Source: APNM01 sp040361335
Lineage (GTDB): Bacteria > Pseudomonadota > Gammaproteobacteria > Nevskiales > Salinisphaeraceae
NCBI RefSeq assembly: GCF_040361335.1
Contig: NZ_APNM01000018.1
Location: 9,659-73,658, forward strand
DNA length: 64,000 nt
Reading direction: 5' to 3'
Part shown: positions 1 to 7,476 of the stretch, one piece after another
Numbering within the stretch: position 1 is the first letter of the stretch
Layout of the letters: each line of letters starts with the position of its first letter
Notes under the pieces: model-generated
What the model was told of the DNA's origin: nothing
The model's database searches: none
The model's input: the letters and a program-made list of their open reading frames with translations, nothing else
Translations under genes and position numbers: made by a program

Positions 1-2
1 AT

Positions 3-794
3 CCGGACAAGGGCCCCGAGGCGCGCAAGCTGTTCGACGACGCCCAGGCCATGCTCAAGCGCATCGTCGACGAGAAGTGGCTCACCGCGCGGGCGGTGGC
101 CGGCATCTTCCCGGCGCGCACCGTGAACGACGACGACATCGAGGTGCTGTCCGACGACCGCGGCGAGGCGGTCAAGGTCCTGCACCATCTGCGCCAGCAG
201 AGCGAGCACCGCAAGGGCGTGCCCAACCGCTGCCTGGCCGATTTCGTGGCGCCCGAGGACTCGGGCAAGCAGGACTGGGTCGGCGCCTTCGCGGTGACCG
301 CCGGCCTCGGCTCCAGCGATATGGTCGAGAAGTTCAAGGCCGAGAACGACGACTACAGCGCGATCATGGTGGAGGCCCTGGCCGATCGTCTGGCCGAGTC
401 CTTCGCCGAGTGGCTGCACAAGCACGTGCGCACCCAGCTATGGGGCTACAGCGCGGACGAGTCGCTGTCCAACGAGGACCTGATCAAGGAGAAGTACGAC
501 GGCATCCGGCCGGCTCCCGGCTATCCGGCGTGCCCCGAGCACACCGAGAAGGACGCCATCTGGGAACTGCTGGACGTCGAGGCCAACACCGGCATCGAGC
601 TCACCGACTCGCGCGCCATGTGGCCCGGTGCCGCGGTCTCCGGTCTGTACTTCAGCCACCCGGAATCGCGCTACTTCGTGGTCGGCCGTGTCGACAAGGA
701 CCAGGTGCGCGACTACGCCAAGCGCAAGGGCTGGGACGAAGCCACCGCCGAGCGCTGGCTGGCGCCGAACCTGGGGTACAACCCGGACGAGTGA
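3..794 (+). CDS. metH: Cobalamin-dependent methionine synthase, C-terminal part (partial)
   Basis: The reading frame is open from the first bases, so only the last 263 codons are present. They match the C-terminal activation domain of MetH, which binds S-adenosylmethionine and supports reductive methylation of cob(II)alamin after the cofactor oxidises. The SAM-binding signature RPAPGYPACPEH is intact, preceded by the typical KYDGI segment and followed by the GAAVSGLYFSHP strand. MetH acts in the cytoplasm and makes methionine from homocysteine and methyltetrahydrofolate. The stop is followed at once by a palindromic repeat. The catalytic, folate and B12-binding modules lie to the left of the window. 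Confidence 0.95.
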   Translation, partial: PDKGPEARKLFDDAQAMLKRIVDEKWLTARAVAGIFPARTVNDDDIEVLSDDRGEAVKVLHHLRQQSEHRKGVPNRCLADFVAPEDSGKQDWVGAFAVTAGLGSSDMVEKFKAENDDYSAIMVEALADRLAESFAEWLHKHVRTQLWGYSADESLSNEDLIKEKYDGIRPAPGYPACPEHTEKDAIWELLDVEANTGIELTDSRAMWPGAAVSGLYFSHPESRYFVVGRVDKDQVRDYAKRKGWDEATAERWLAPNLGYNPDE

Positions 795-799
795 GGGGA

Positions 800-900
800 G
801 GAAATCTCCCCATTCCCCTTTTTCAGAGGGGGTCAGGGGGATTTAGCCGACGCTGAGAAATCCCCCTCATTCCTCCTTTGGAAAAGGGGGATGTGAGGCG
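800..900. repeat. Palindromic MITE-like repeat, copy 1
   Basis: Two head-to-head units, each containing a CCCCTTTTT/AGAGGGGG-type stem and a GGGGGATTT flank, are separated by about 15 bases (GGGGGATTT, spacer, AAATCCCCC). The same architecture recurs at 1755-1840. It lies between the metH stop and the sufE stop, which converge here, so it may act as a bidirectional structured terminator or be a relic of a small non-autonomous element. No coding capacity is evident. Confidence 0.7.
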
Positions 901-939
901 CCGTGGTTCTCTTGCTCCCTTCCCAGGGAGGCGAGGGGA

Positions 940-1368
940 TTACGCCGCGACCCGCTCCGCCGCCAGCCGCCGGATGGTCTCTACCATGGAATGCAGCCCG
1001 TTGCGGCGGTTGGCGGTGATGTGCTGCTCCAGCTTCAGCTCCTCGAAGATGGCGCGGATGTCGGTGTCCACGATCTCCTGCGGAGTCCGGTCGGAATAGA
1101 TCTGGAACAGGATCGCGATCAGGCCGCGCACGATGTGCGCGTCGGAGTCGCCCCGGAAGTGCAGCACCGGCCCTTCGGCACCGTTGGGTCGGTCCTCGGC
1201 GGTGAGCCACACCTGGCTCATGCAGCCGCGCACCTTGTGCTCGTCGGTCTTCTCGGCGTCGTCCATGGGTTCGAGCTTGCGCCCCAGGTCGATGATGAAG
1301 CGGTAACGCTCCTCCCAGTCGGGCAGCATCTCGAACGTGGACTTGAGCTTTTCGATCTGCGCATCCAT
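940..1368 (-). CDS. sufE: Cysteine desulfuration protein SufE
   Basis: This 142-residue protein has the usual SufE length. SufE takes persulfide sulfur from the cysteine desulfurase SufS and delivers it to iron-sulfur scaffold assembly in the cytoplasm. The acceptor cysteine is C49 in the motif VRGCMSQVW, the hallmark of the SufE/CsdE family. The downstream helical part (GLIAILFQIYSDRTPQEI, then HITANRRNG) also matches. It stands alone on the minus strand; no sufBCDS genes are near, so CsdE is a possible alternative name. The start ATG is the only reasonable one. A GC-rich hairpin repeat lies upstream. Confidence 0.93.
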   Translation of the reverse strand: MDAQIEKLKSTFEMLPDWEERYRFIIDLGRKLEPMDDAEKTDEHKVRGCMSQVWLTAEDRPNGAEGPVLHFRGDSDAHIVRGLIAILFQIYSDRTPQEIVDTDIRAIFEELKLEQHITANRRNGLHSMVETIRRLAAERVAA

Positions 1369-1429
1369 ACCCGTATTTTAACAGTTCGGGCGGCCCCGCC
1401 CCGATGCCCGAGCCCTATCTCCACATTCC

Positions 1430-1449
1430 CTCTCCCCCTTGGGGGAGAG
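1430..1449. repeat. Short perfect palindrome (CTCTCCCCC/GGGGGAGAG)
   Basis: Nine-base arms are separated by TT, between divergent sufE and yidD. It resembles the CCCTCTCCC-type intergenic palindromes of many Gammaproteobacteria; a related copy is at 5083-5120. Function is unknown. Confidence 0.6.
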
Positions 1450-1500
1450 AGTGTTGTGGGATTCGGACGAGATTCGCGCCCGTCGCGCTACAATAAGCCC

Positions 1501-1779
1501 GTGATAGACGTCATCCGCCGCCTCCTGGTCCGCCTGCTCCAGCTGCCGATCCATGCCTACCGGCTGCTGGTGTCGCCGCTGCTCGGCCCGCGCTGCCGCC
1601 ACATCCCGAGCTGCTCGGCCTATGCCCTGCGGGCGCTGGAGGTGCACGGCCCGGTCTACGGCACCTGGCTGGCCGTGCGGCGGGTGACCCGCTGCCACCC
1701 GCTGAATCCGGGCGGCGAGGATCCGGTGCCGCCCCGGCGCGGCGAAAAAGTGTCCTCCCCTTTGAAAAAGGGGAGTTAG
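1501..1779 (+). CDS. yidD: Membrane protein insertion efficiency factor YidD
   Basis: A 92-residue protein of the YidD (UPF0161) family, which associates with the inner membrane and helps YidC-dependent insertion. Family hallmarks are present in order: an amphipathic N-terminus, YRLLVSPLLGPRCRHIPSCS, the A-LRALEVHGP-YGTWLA-RR segment, RCHPLNPGG and a terminal DPVP. I start it at GTG 1501, where family similarity begins; upstream sequence in the same frame is repeat DNA. The last residues (about SSPLKKGS) and the stop codon lie in a palindromic repeat (1755-1840), so the C-terminus appears to have been rewritten by repeat insertion. The usual neighbours rnpA and yidC are absent. Confidence 0.9.
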   Translation: MIDVIRRLLVRLLQLPIHAYRLLVSPLLGPRCRHIPSCSAYALRALEVHGPVYGTWLAVRRVTRCHPLNPGGEDPVPPRRGEKVSSPLKKGS

Positions 1780-1840
1780 AGGGGATTTCTTAAGGCCGTG
1801 AAATCCCCCTTGATCCCCCTTTGAAAAAGGGGGAAACCGG
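1755..1840. repeat. Palindromic MITE-like repeat, copy 2
   Basis: Same design as the copy at 800-900: CCCCTTTGAAAAAGGGG followed by GAGGGGATTT, a spacer, AAATCCCCCTTG and CCCCCTTTGAAAAAGGGGG. It overlaps the 3' end of yidD and ends about 48 bases before ileS. Two such copies less than 1 kb apart suggest a mobile or amplified intergenic element. Confidence 0.75.
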
Positions 1841-1887
1841 GGCCGCACTTTGCCCTGTGCTAGTAACCCTTTACTATTTGCGCCCCC

Positions 1888-4800
1888 ATGACCCGATCCG
1901 CGCCACCACGATTCCCCGAGCACAAGGGGCTGGACTTCCCGTCGCTGGACGCGGAGGTGCGCGTGCTTTGGGACGAGCAGCGCGTATTCGAGCGCTGCGG
2001 CGAGCTGCGGCGCGACGCGCCGGTGTTCACCTTCTACGAGGGGCCGCCGACGGCCAATGGGCGGCCCGGCATCCATCACGTGCTCGGGCGCACGGTCAAG
2101 GACGCCTTCTGCCGCTACAAGACCATGCGCGGCTACCGGGTCGACCGCAAGGCGGGCTGGGACACCCACGGCCTGCCGGTCGAGATCGAGGTGGAGAAGG
2201 AGCTGGGCCTCAAGTCCCGCGAGGACATCGAGGCCTACGGCATCGCCGAGTACAACGCCGCCTGCCGCGAGTCCGTGCTGCGCTACAAGTCGCAGTGGGA
2301 TGAGTTGACCCGGCGCATCGGCTACTGGGTGGACCTGGACCATCCGTACGTCACCTTCGCCAACGAGTACATCGAGTCGGTCTGGCACCTGCTCCGGCGG
2401 CTCTGGGACAAGGGCCTGCTGTACAAGGGCTACAAGATCCACTGGTACTCGCCGGGCACCGGCACCGTGCTGTCCTCGCATGAGGTCAGCCTGGGCTACA
2501 AGGAGGTGGACGATCCCAGCGTCACCGTGCGCTTCCCGGTCGCCGGCGAGGCCGACACCTATTTCCTGGCCTGGACCACCACGCCCTGGACCGTGATCTC
2601 CAACGCCGCCCTGGCGGTGGGCGCGGACATCGACTACGTGCGCGCCGGCAACGGCGAGGAGACCGTGATCCTGGCCGCCGCCGCGGTGCCGCGCGTGCTC
2701 GACGACAGCTACACCGTCGAGGCGACGATAGCCGGGCGCGACCTGGTGGACACGCGCTACACGCCGCCGTTCGACCATTTCCGGGATGCCGAGGGCGCGG
2801 ACAACGCCTGGCGCGTGGTTGCCGCCGACTTCGTGTCCACCGAGGACGGCACCGGCATCGTCCACATCGCTCCCGCCTTCGGCGCGGACGACAACGCCGT
2901 CGGCCAGGCCGAGGGCCTGCCGCTGCTCAACCCGGTGACCCGTGACGGCCATTTCGCGGAAGACGTGCCGGACATCGGCGGGCTCTGGTTCAAGGACGCC
3001 GACAAGCCCCTGATCCGCACCCTCAAGGACAAGGGCCTGCTGTTCGCGCGCGCCACCGTGCGCCACAACTACCCGCACGACTGGCGCAAGGGCACGCCGC
3101 TGCTCAACTACCCGGTGGAGAGCTGGTTCGTGCGCACCGCCGCGCACAAGGACCGGCTGGTCGAGCTCAACGAGACCATCAACTGGTATCCGGACTACGT
3201 CGGCAAGGGCCGCTTCGGCGACTGGCTCGCCAACAACGTCGACTGGGCCCTGTCGCGCCACCGCTACTGGGGTACGCCGCTGCCGATCTGGGTCTCGGAC
3301 ACCGACCCGTCGCACGTCGAGGTCATCGGCTCCATCGCCGAGCTGAGGGAAAAAGCCGGCGATGCCGTGCCGGCGGACGCCGAACTGGACCTGCACCGGC
3401 CGCACGTCGATGACATCACCTGGCCCGCCCCGGACGGCGGCACCATGCGCCGGGTGCCAGAGATCATCGACGTCTGGTTCGACTCCGGCGCCATGCCCTT
3501 TGCCCAGTGGCACTACCCGTTCGAGAACGAGGACGCGTTCAAGGCCAACTTCCCGGCGGACTTCATCGCCGAGGGCCTGGATCAGACCCGCGGCTGGTTC
3601 TACACCCTGCACGCCATCGCCGCGCTGACCGAGGACTCGGTCGCGTTCCGGAACGTCGTGGTCAACGGCCTGCTGCTGGACGCGAACGGCGAGAAGATGT
3701 CCAAGTCCAAGGGCAATACGGTGGACCCGTTCGAGGCCCTGGACACCCACGGCGCCGACGTCATCCGCTGGTACATGCTGGCCAACAGCCCGCCCTGGGA
3801 GAACACCAAGTATAGCGAGCGCGGCCTGCGCGAGACCCGCACCAAGGTGTTCGGCACCCTGGAGAACGTCTACGCCTTCTTCGCCACCTACGCCAACATC
3901 GACGGCTTCGATCCGGCGACGCCGGCGCCGCCGGCGTCCGAGCGCCCGGAGCTGGACCGCTGGATCCTGTCGCGGCTGCAGACCACGGCGGCCGAGGCGG
4001 TGGCGGCCCTGGACGACTACAACCCGACCCGCGCCGCGCGCGCGGTCGAGCGCCTGATCGACGAACTCTCCAACTGGTACATCCGCCGCTCGCGCGCCCG
4101 CTTCTGGGCCGGCGCCCGGGCCGACGGGGCCGCGGACGACGGCGCCGACAAGCGTGCCGCCTACCACACCACCCACACCGTGCTCGCCGCGCTGGCGCGG
4201 CTGATGGCGCCCATCAGCCCGTTCTTCGCCGACTGGCTGCACCGCAACCTGGCGGCCGGTGACGCGCCGGATTCGGTGCACCTGGCGGATTTCCCGGCGC
4301 CGGACGAGACCCTGGTGGACGCCGCCCTGGAGCGGCGCATGCGCCTGGCGCGGGCGGTCGTCGCCAACGTCCTGGCCCTGCGCAACGAGGCCGGCATCAA
4401 CGTGCGCCAGCCGCTGTCCCGCATCCTGGTGGTGGAGGAGGCCGGCGTGGCCAGGGCCGATGTCGAGGCCGTGGCGGCCATCGTGCTCGACGAGGTCAAC
4501 GTCGACGCCATCGAGTATGTCGCCGGCACCGGCGACCTGGTCAGCCGCAGCGCCAAGCCCGACTTCAAGCGCCTGGGCCGGCGCCTGGGCAAGCTGATGC
4601 AGCCGGTGGCGCGGGCCGTGGCCGAGCTGGGCGATGCCGAGATCGACGAATACCTGCGCGACGGTGTGCTCACCCTCAACGTCGCCGATCACCCCATCGA
4701 GCTGGAAGAGGGCGACCTGATCGTCTCCGCCGAGGGCATCGAGGGCTGGCTGGTGGGCCGGGAGGATGGCGTTACGGTGGCGTTGGATAGTACAATCTCC

Positions 4801-5076
4801 GATTCGCTGCGCCAGCGGGGTCTGGCGCGCGAGGCCGTCAACCGTATCCAGCGCCTGCGCAAGCGGGCGGATTTCCACGTCGCCGATCGCATCGCGCTGG
4901 AATACGCGGCCGACGCCGCTGTTGCCGACGCCATCGAGGCGCACCGCGACTGGTTGGCGGCGGAGACCCTGGCGGCCACGGTGACGATGGCGGACGAACC
5001 CGCCGGCGAGGCCCGCGAAGACTTCGACATCGACGGATTGAAGCTTCGCGTCGGCGTCAAACGAGTGACGGACTGA
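1888..5076 (+). CDS. ileS: Isoleucyl-tRNA synthetase, type 2 (IleRS2-like) with swapped GxHH signature
   Basis: A 1062-residue class I synthetase that charges tRNA-Ile with isoleucine in the cytoplasm. Length and the absence of the C-terminal zinc cysteines of E. coli-type IleRS point to the IleRS2 (eukaryote-like) group, known for low mupirocin sensitivity. The catalytic signature at residues 61-64 reads GIHH within NGRPGIHHVLGR, where most class I enzymes have HxGH; first and third residues are exchanged. The second signature KMSKS is intact at 603-607. The editing domain (TTTPWTVISN) and the tryptophan-rich WFDSGAMPFAQWHYPF block are present, followed by the anticodon-binding helical domain. 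It is the only ileS in view, so it may be the housekeeping copy. Confidence 0.96.
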   Translation: MTRSAPPRFPEHKGLDFPSLDAEVRVLWDEQRVFERCGELRRDAPVFTFYEGPPTANGRPGIHHVLGRTVKDAFCRYKTMRGYRVDRKAGWDTHGLPVEIEVEKELGLKSREDIEAYGIAEYNAACRESVLRYKSQWDELTRRIGYWVDLDHPYVTFANEYIESVWHLLRRLWDKGLLYKGYKIHWYSPGTGTVLSSHEVSLGYKEVDDPSVTVRFPVAGEADTYFLAWTTTPWTVISNAALAVGADIDYVRAGNGEETVILAAAAVPRVLDDSYTVEATIAGRDLVDTRYTPPFDHFRDAEGADNAWRVVAADFVSTEDGTGIVHIAPAFGADDNAVGQAEGLPLLNPVTRDGHFAEDVPDIGGLWFKDADKPLIRTLKDKGLLFARATVRHNYPHDWRKGTPLLNYPVESWFVRTAAHKDRLVELNETINWYPDYVGKGRFGDWLANNVDWALSRHRYWGTPLPIWVSDTDPSHVEVIGSIAELREKAGDAVPADAELDLHRPHVDDITWPAPDGGTMRRVPEIIDVWFDSGAMPFAQWHYPFENEDAFKANFPADFIAEGLDQTRGWFYTLHAIAALTEDSVAFRNVVVNGLLLDANGEKMSKSKGNTVDPFEALDTHGADVIRWYMLANSPPWENTKYSERGLRETRTKVFGTLENVYAFFATYANIDGFDPATPAPPASERPELDRWILSRLQTTAAEAVAALDDYNPTRAARAVERLIDELSNWYIRRSRARFWAGARADGAADDGADKRAAYHTTHTVLAALARLMAPISPFFADWLHRNLAAGDAPDSVHLADFPAPDETLVDAALERRMRLARAVVANVLALRNEAGINVRQPLSRILVVEEAGVARADVEAVAAIVLDEVNVDAIEYVAGTGDLVSRSAKPDFKRLGRRLGKLMQPVARAVAELGDAEIDEYLRDGVLTLNVADHPIELEEGDLIVSAEGIEGWLVGREDGVTVALDSTISDSLRQRGLAREAVNRIQRLRKRADFHVADRIALEYAADAAVADAIEAHRDWLAAETLAATVTMADEPAGEAREDFDIDGLKLRVGVKRVTD

Positions 5077-5082
5077 TAACCC

Positions 5083-5120
5083 CCTCTCCCTAACGCTCTC
5101 CTCGAGGCGGGGAGAGGGGA
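5083..5120. repeat. Palindromic repeat after ileS
   Basis: CCCCTCTCCC and GGGAGAGGGG arms enclose about 18 bases, directly after the ileS stop. It belongs to the same loose family as the palindrome at 1430-1449 and could form a strong transcript-end hairpin, though no T-run follows. Confidence 0.6.
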
Positions 5121-5145
5121 TTGATTGAACAGAGGCGTAGCGATC

Positions 5146-5397
5146 ATGAAGAAGGACATCCATCCCGAGTACCGGCCGGTGGTATTCAAGGACATGGGCA
5201 GCGATTTCGCGTTCCTGTCCCGCTCCACCGTGCACAGCAACGAAACCATCCAGTGGGAGGACGGCAACGAATACCCCCTGATCAAGCTGGAGGTGACCTC
5301 GGCGACGCACCCGTTCTACACCGGCAAGCAGACCATCATGGACTCGACCGGCAAGATCGAGCGCTTCCGCATGCGCTACGGCATGGGCAAGAAGTAG
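5146..5397 (+). CDS. rpmE2: 50S ribosomal protein L31 type B
   Basis: An 83-residue protein starting MKKDIHPEYRPVVFKD, the standard N-terminus of type B L31. It contains no cysteine, so it is the zinc-independent C-minus form. Such paralogues are often made under zinc limitation (Zur control) and replace the zinc-binding L31, freeing zinc. It would sit on the large subunit at the intersubunit bridge. I chose ATG 5146, matching the family; an in-frame upstream start lacks similarity. No clear Zur box is visible upstream. A zinc-sparing ribosomal protein beside zinc-efflux genes fits a metal-responsive lifestyle, but this is inference. Confidence 0.93.
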   Translation: MKKDIHPEYRPVVFKDMGSDFAFLSRSTVHSNETIQWEDGNEYPLIKLEVTSATHPFYTGKQTIMDSTGKIERFRMRYGMGKK

Positions 5398-5492
5398 AGA
5401 ATACTTGTCTCTTGTCCAGGCCGGCCCCCGTCGCCGCCCGCCAGCTACAGCGGCAGTTCGCCGCCTGACCCGGATTCGACGGAAGGCCGGCT

Positions 5493-5582
5493 AACCACAG
5501 AGGCACAGAGGCACAGAGGGTAGGAAGGTGCTGAGTACTTCTTCATCCTCTTCGCGCCCTGTGCCTCTGTGTCTCTGTGGTT
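5493..5582. repeat. ACCACAGAGGCACAGAGG inverted-repeat element
   Basis: A 90-bp element with arms of about 26 bases: AACCACAGAGGCACAGAGG at the left and its near-perfect reverse complement ending CTCTGTGGTT at the right. The central loop of about 36 bases is not conserved in any obvious way. Elements of this sequence are scattered through several gammaproteobacterial genomes. It fills most of the rpmE2-gltX gap. It has no coding potential and could form a long cruciform or RNA hairpin. Confidence 0.75.
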
Positions 5583-5606
5583 CGTGAATAGCCGAATTCG
5601 AGCCTT

Positions 5607-7052
5607 ATGACCGTCGTAACCCGCTTCGCCCCGTCGCCCACCGGCTACCTGCACATCGGCGGCGCCCGCACCGCTCTCTACTCCTGGCTGCACGCCCGCC
5701 ATACCGGCGGCCGCTTCCTGCTGCGCATCGAGGACACCGACCGCGAGCGCTCCACGCCCGAGGCGGTGCAGGCGATCCTGGACAGCATGGAATGGCTGGG
5801 CCTGGACCACGACGGCGAGATCACCTACCAGACCCGACGCTTCGACCGCTACCGGCAGGTGCTCGACCGGCTGCTGGACGAGGGTCGCGCCTATCGCTGC
5901 TACTGCACCGCAGCCGAAGTGGAGGCGATGCGCGAGGCGCAGCGCGCCCGCGGCGAGAAGCCGCGCTACGACGGCACCTGGCGTCCCGAGCCGGGCAAGA
6001 CCCTGCCGGAGCCGCCGCCCGGCGTGTCGCCGGTGATCCGCTTCGCCACGCCGCGCACTGGCGAGATCGTGATCCCGGACCTGATCAAGGGCGACATCGT
6101 GCTCTCCAACGAGGAGCAGGACGACCTCATCATCGCCCGCTCCGACGGCACGCCCACGTACAACTTCTGCGTGGTGGTGGACGACATGGACATGGGCGTG
6201 ACCCACGTCATCCGCGGCGACGACCACGTCAACAACACCCCGCGCCAGATCCACATCTACGACGCCCTGGTGGACATCGGCGAGGCCGGTGAGGGCGCAC
6301 GCCCGCCGGTGTACGCGCACGTGCCCATGATCCTGGGCGAGGACGGCAAGCGTCTGTCCAAGCGCCACGGCGCGGTCGGCGTGATGGCCTTCCGCGAGCA
6401 GGGCTTTTTGCCCGAGGCCCTGCTCAACTACCTGGTGCGCCTGGGCTGGTCGCACGGCGACCAGGAGATATTCAGCCTCGCCGAGATGGTGGAGTTGTTC
6501 GACCTGCGCGACGTGCAGCGCGGCGCCGCCACCTTCAATCCGGAGAAGCTGCTCTGGGTCAACCACGAGCACATCAAGGCTGCCGACCCCGACTACGTGG
6601 CCAAGGAACTGGCCTGGCACCTGCATCACCTGGGCGTGGCCACCGACGACGGCCCGCCGCTGGCGGACGTGGTTCGCATCCAGCGCGAGCGCTGCAAGAC
6701 CCTGGCCGACATGGCCGAGAAGAGCGTGTACTTCTACCGCGATGTCGAGGCCTACGACGACAAGGCGGTGAAAAAGCACCTTAAGGTCCCGGCCCGAGAC
6801 CGCTTGGCCGAGGTCCGCGCGGCCCTGGGCGGGCTCGATGCCTGGGAGCCCGAGCCCCTCCACGCCGCCGTGCACGGCGTGGCCGAGGCCGCGGAGGTCG
6901 GCCTGGGCAAGGTGGCGCAACCGATCCGCGTGGCGATCTCCGGCGGCCCGGTGTCGCCGCCCATCGACGAGACCCTGGCGGTCCTCGGCCGCGAGCGCAC
7001 CCTGGCGCGGCTGGATGCGGCCATCGCCTTCCTCGACGAACGCGGGGACTGA
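5607..7052 (+). CDS. gltX: Glutamyl-tRNA synthetase
   Basis: A 481-residue class I synthetase that charges tRNA-Glu for translation and tetrapyrrole synthesis. The N-terminal catalytic signature is SPTGYLHIGGART, and the second is GKRLSKRHGAV near residue 248. The insertion after RCYCTAAEVEAM is conserved, but the zinc-site second half of E. coli GluRS (DGRCRH) is replaced by DGTWRPEP, so the zinc site appears lost; many GluRS lack it. The C-terminal anticodon-binding domain is complete. The gene stands alone, with a long palindrome upstream and a metal-efflux operon downstream. Confidence 0.95.
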   Translation: MTVVTRFAPSPTGYLHIGGARTALYSWLHARHTGGRFLLRIEDTDRERSTPEAVQAILDSMEWLGLDHDGEITYQTRRFDRYRQVLDRLLDEGRAYRCYCTAAEVEAMREAQRARGEKPRYDGTWRPEPGKTLPEPPPGVSPVIRFATPRTGEIVIPDLIKGDIVLSNEEQDDLIIARSDGTPTYNFCVVVDDMDMGVTHVIRGDDHVNNTPRQIHIYDALVDIGEAGEGARPPVYAHVPMILGEDGKRLSKRHGAVGVMAFREQGFLPEALLNYLVRLGWSHGDQEIFSLAEMVELFDLRDVQRGAATFNPEKLLWVNHEHIKAADPDYVAKELAWHLHHLGVATDDGPPLADVVRIQRERCKTLADMAEKSVYFYRDVEAYDDKAVKKHLKVPARDRLAEVRAALGGLDAWEPEPLHAAVHGVAEAAEVGLGKVAQPIRVAISGGPVSPPIDETLAVLGRERTLARLDAAIAFLDERGD

Positions 7053-7100
7053 ACCGGCCGCATTGGCGGCGGCCCGTGCCGCTGTTAGGCTCTACGGCCC

Positions 7101-7412
7101 ATGAGTTCTCCGGCGCGCCGACTCATCCACCTGCTCGTGGTCCTGTGCCTGACCGCCAACGGCCTCGCATGGGCCGGGCACGTGGATTTGCCCGCGCCGG
7201 CGGGCGGGACGAGCACCGCCCACGCCCATGTCGACGGCGGCGACCTGGTCGATCGCTGCGACCATTGCTGTCATGCCGGCGCCCATCTCCTGGCATTGGC
7301 GCCGACGATACGGGCCGAAGGCCCGGCCATGCCGGCCGTCGCCGGCGCACGGGTCGCCGAGATGCCGGTCGAAACCCTGCCCGACCCGCCCTTCATACCG
7401 CCCATAGCCTGA
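7101..7412 (+). CDS. Small secreted His/Cys-rich protein heading the RND efflux operon (CzcI-like)
   Basis: A 103-residue protein with a Sec signal peptide (hydrophobic LLVVLCLTANGLAWA, cleavage likely after AWA). The mature part is rich in His and Asp and carries DRCDHCCHAGAH, then a C-terminus ending FIPPIA. It lies 65 bp upstream of the czcC-like gene in the same direction and probably heads the operon. Small periplasmic proteins in this position are called CzcI or CopL-like and are thought to bind metal or modulate induction. A similar protein with the same PPIA ending heads the second RND operon (21100-21513). Function is inferred from position and composition only. Confidence 0.7.
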   Translation: MSSPARRLIHLLVVLCLTANGLAWAGHVDLPAPAGGTSTAHAHVDGGDLVDRCDHCCHAGAHLLALAPTIRAEGPAMPAVAGARVAEMPVETLPDPPFIPPIA

Positions 7413-7476
7413 GTCTTCCTCGCCGAGTGCCGCGGGCCCGCGCCCGTGGTCTGCCCAATCGCGATGAGGACTCGCC

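Noticed and set aside
1378..5310. A 1310-codon open frame antisense to ileS
   Set aside because: It is a compositional shadow of a high-GC gene: His/Gln/Arg/Val-rich, with no domain signals. The opposite strand encodes a complete synthetase.
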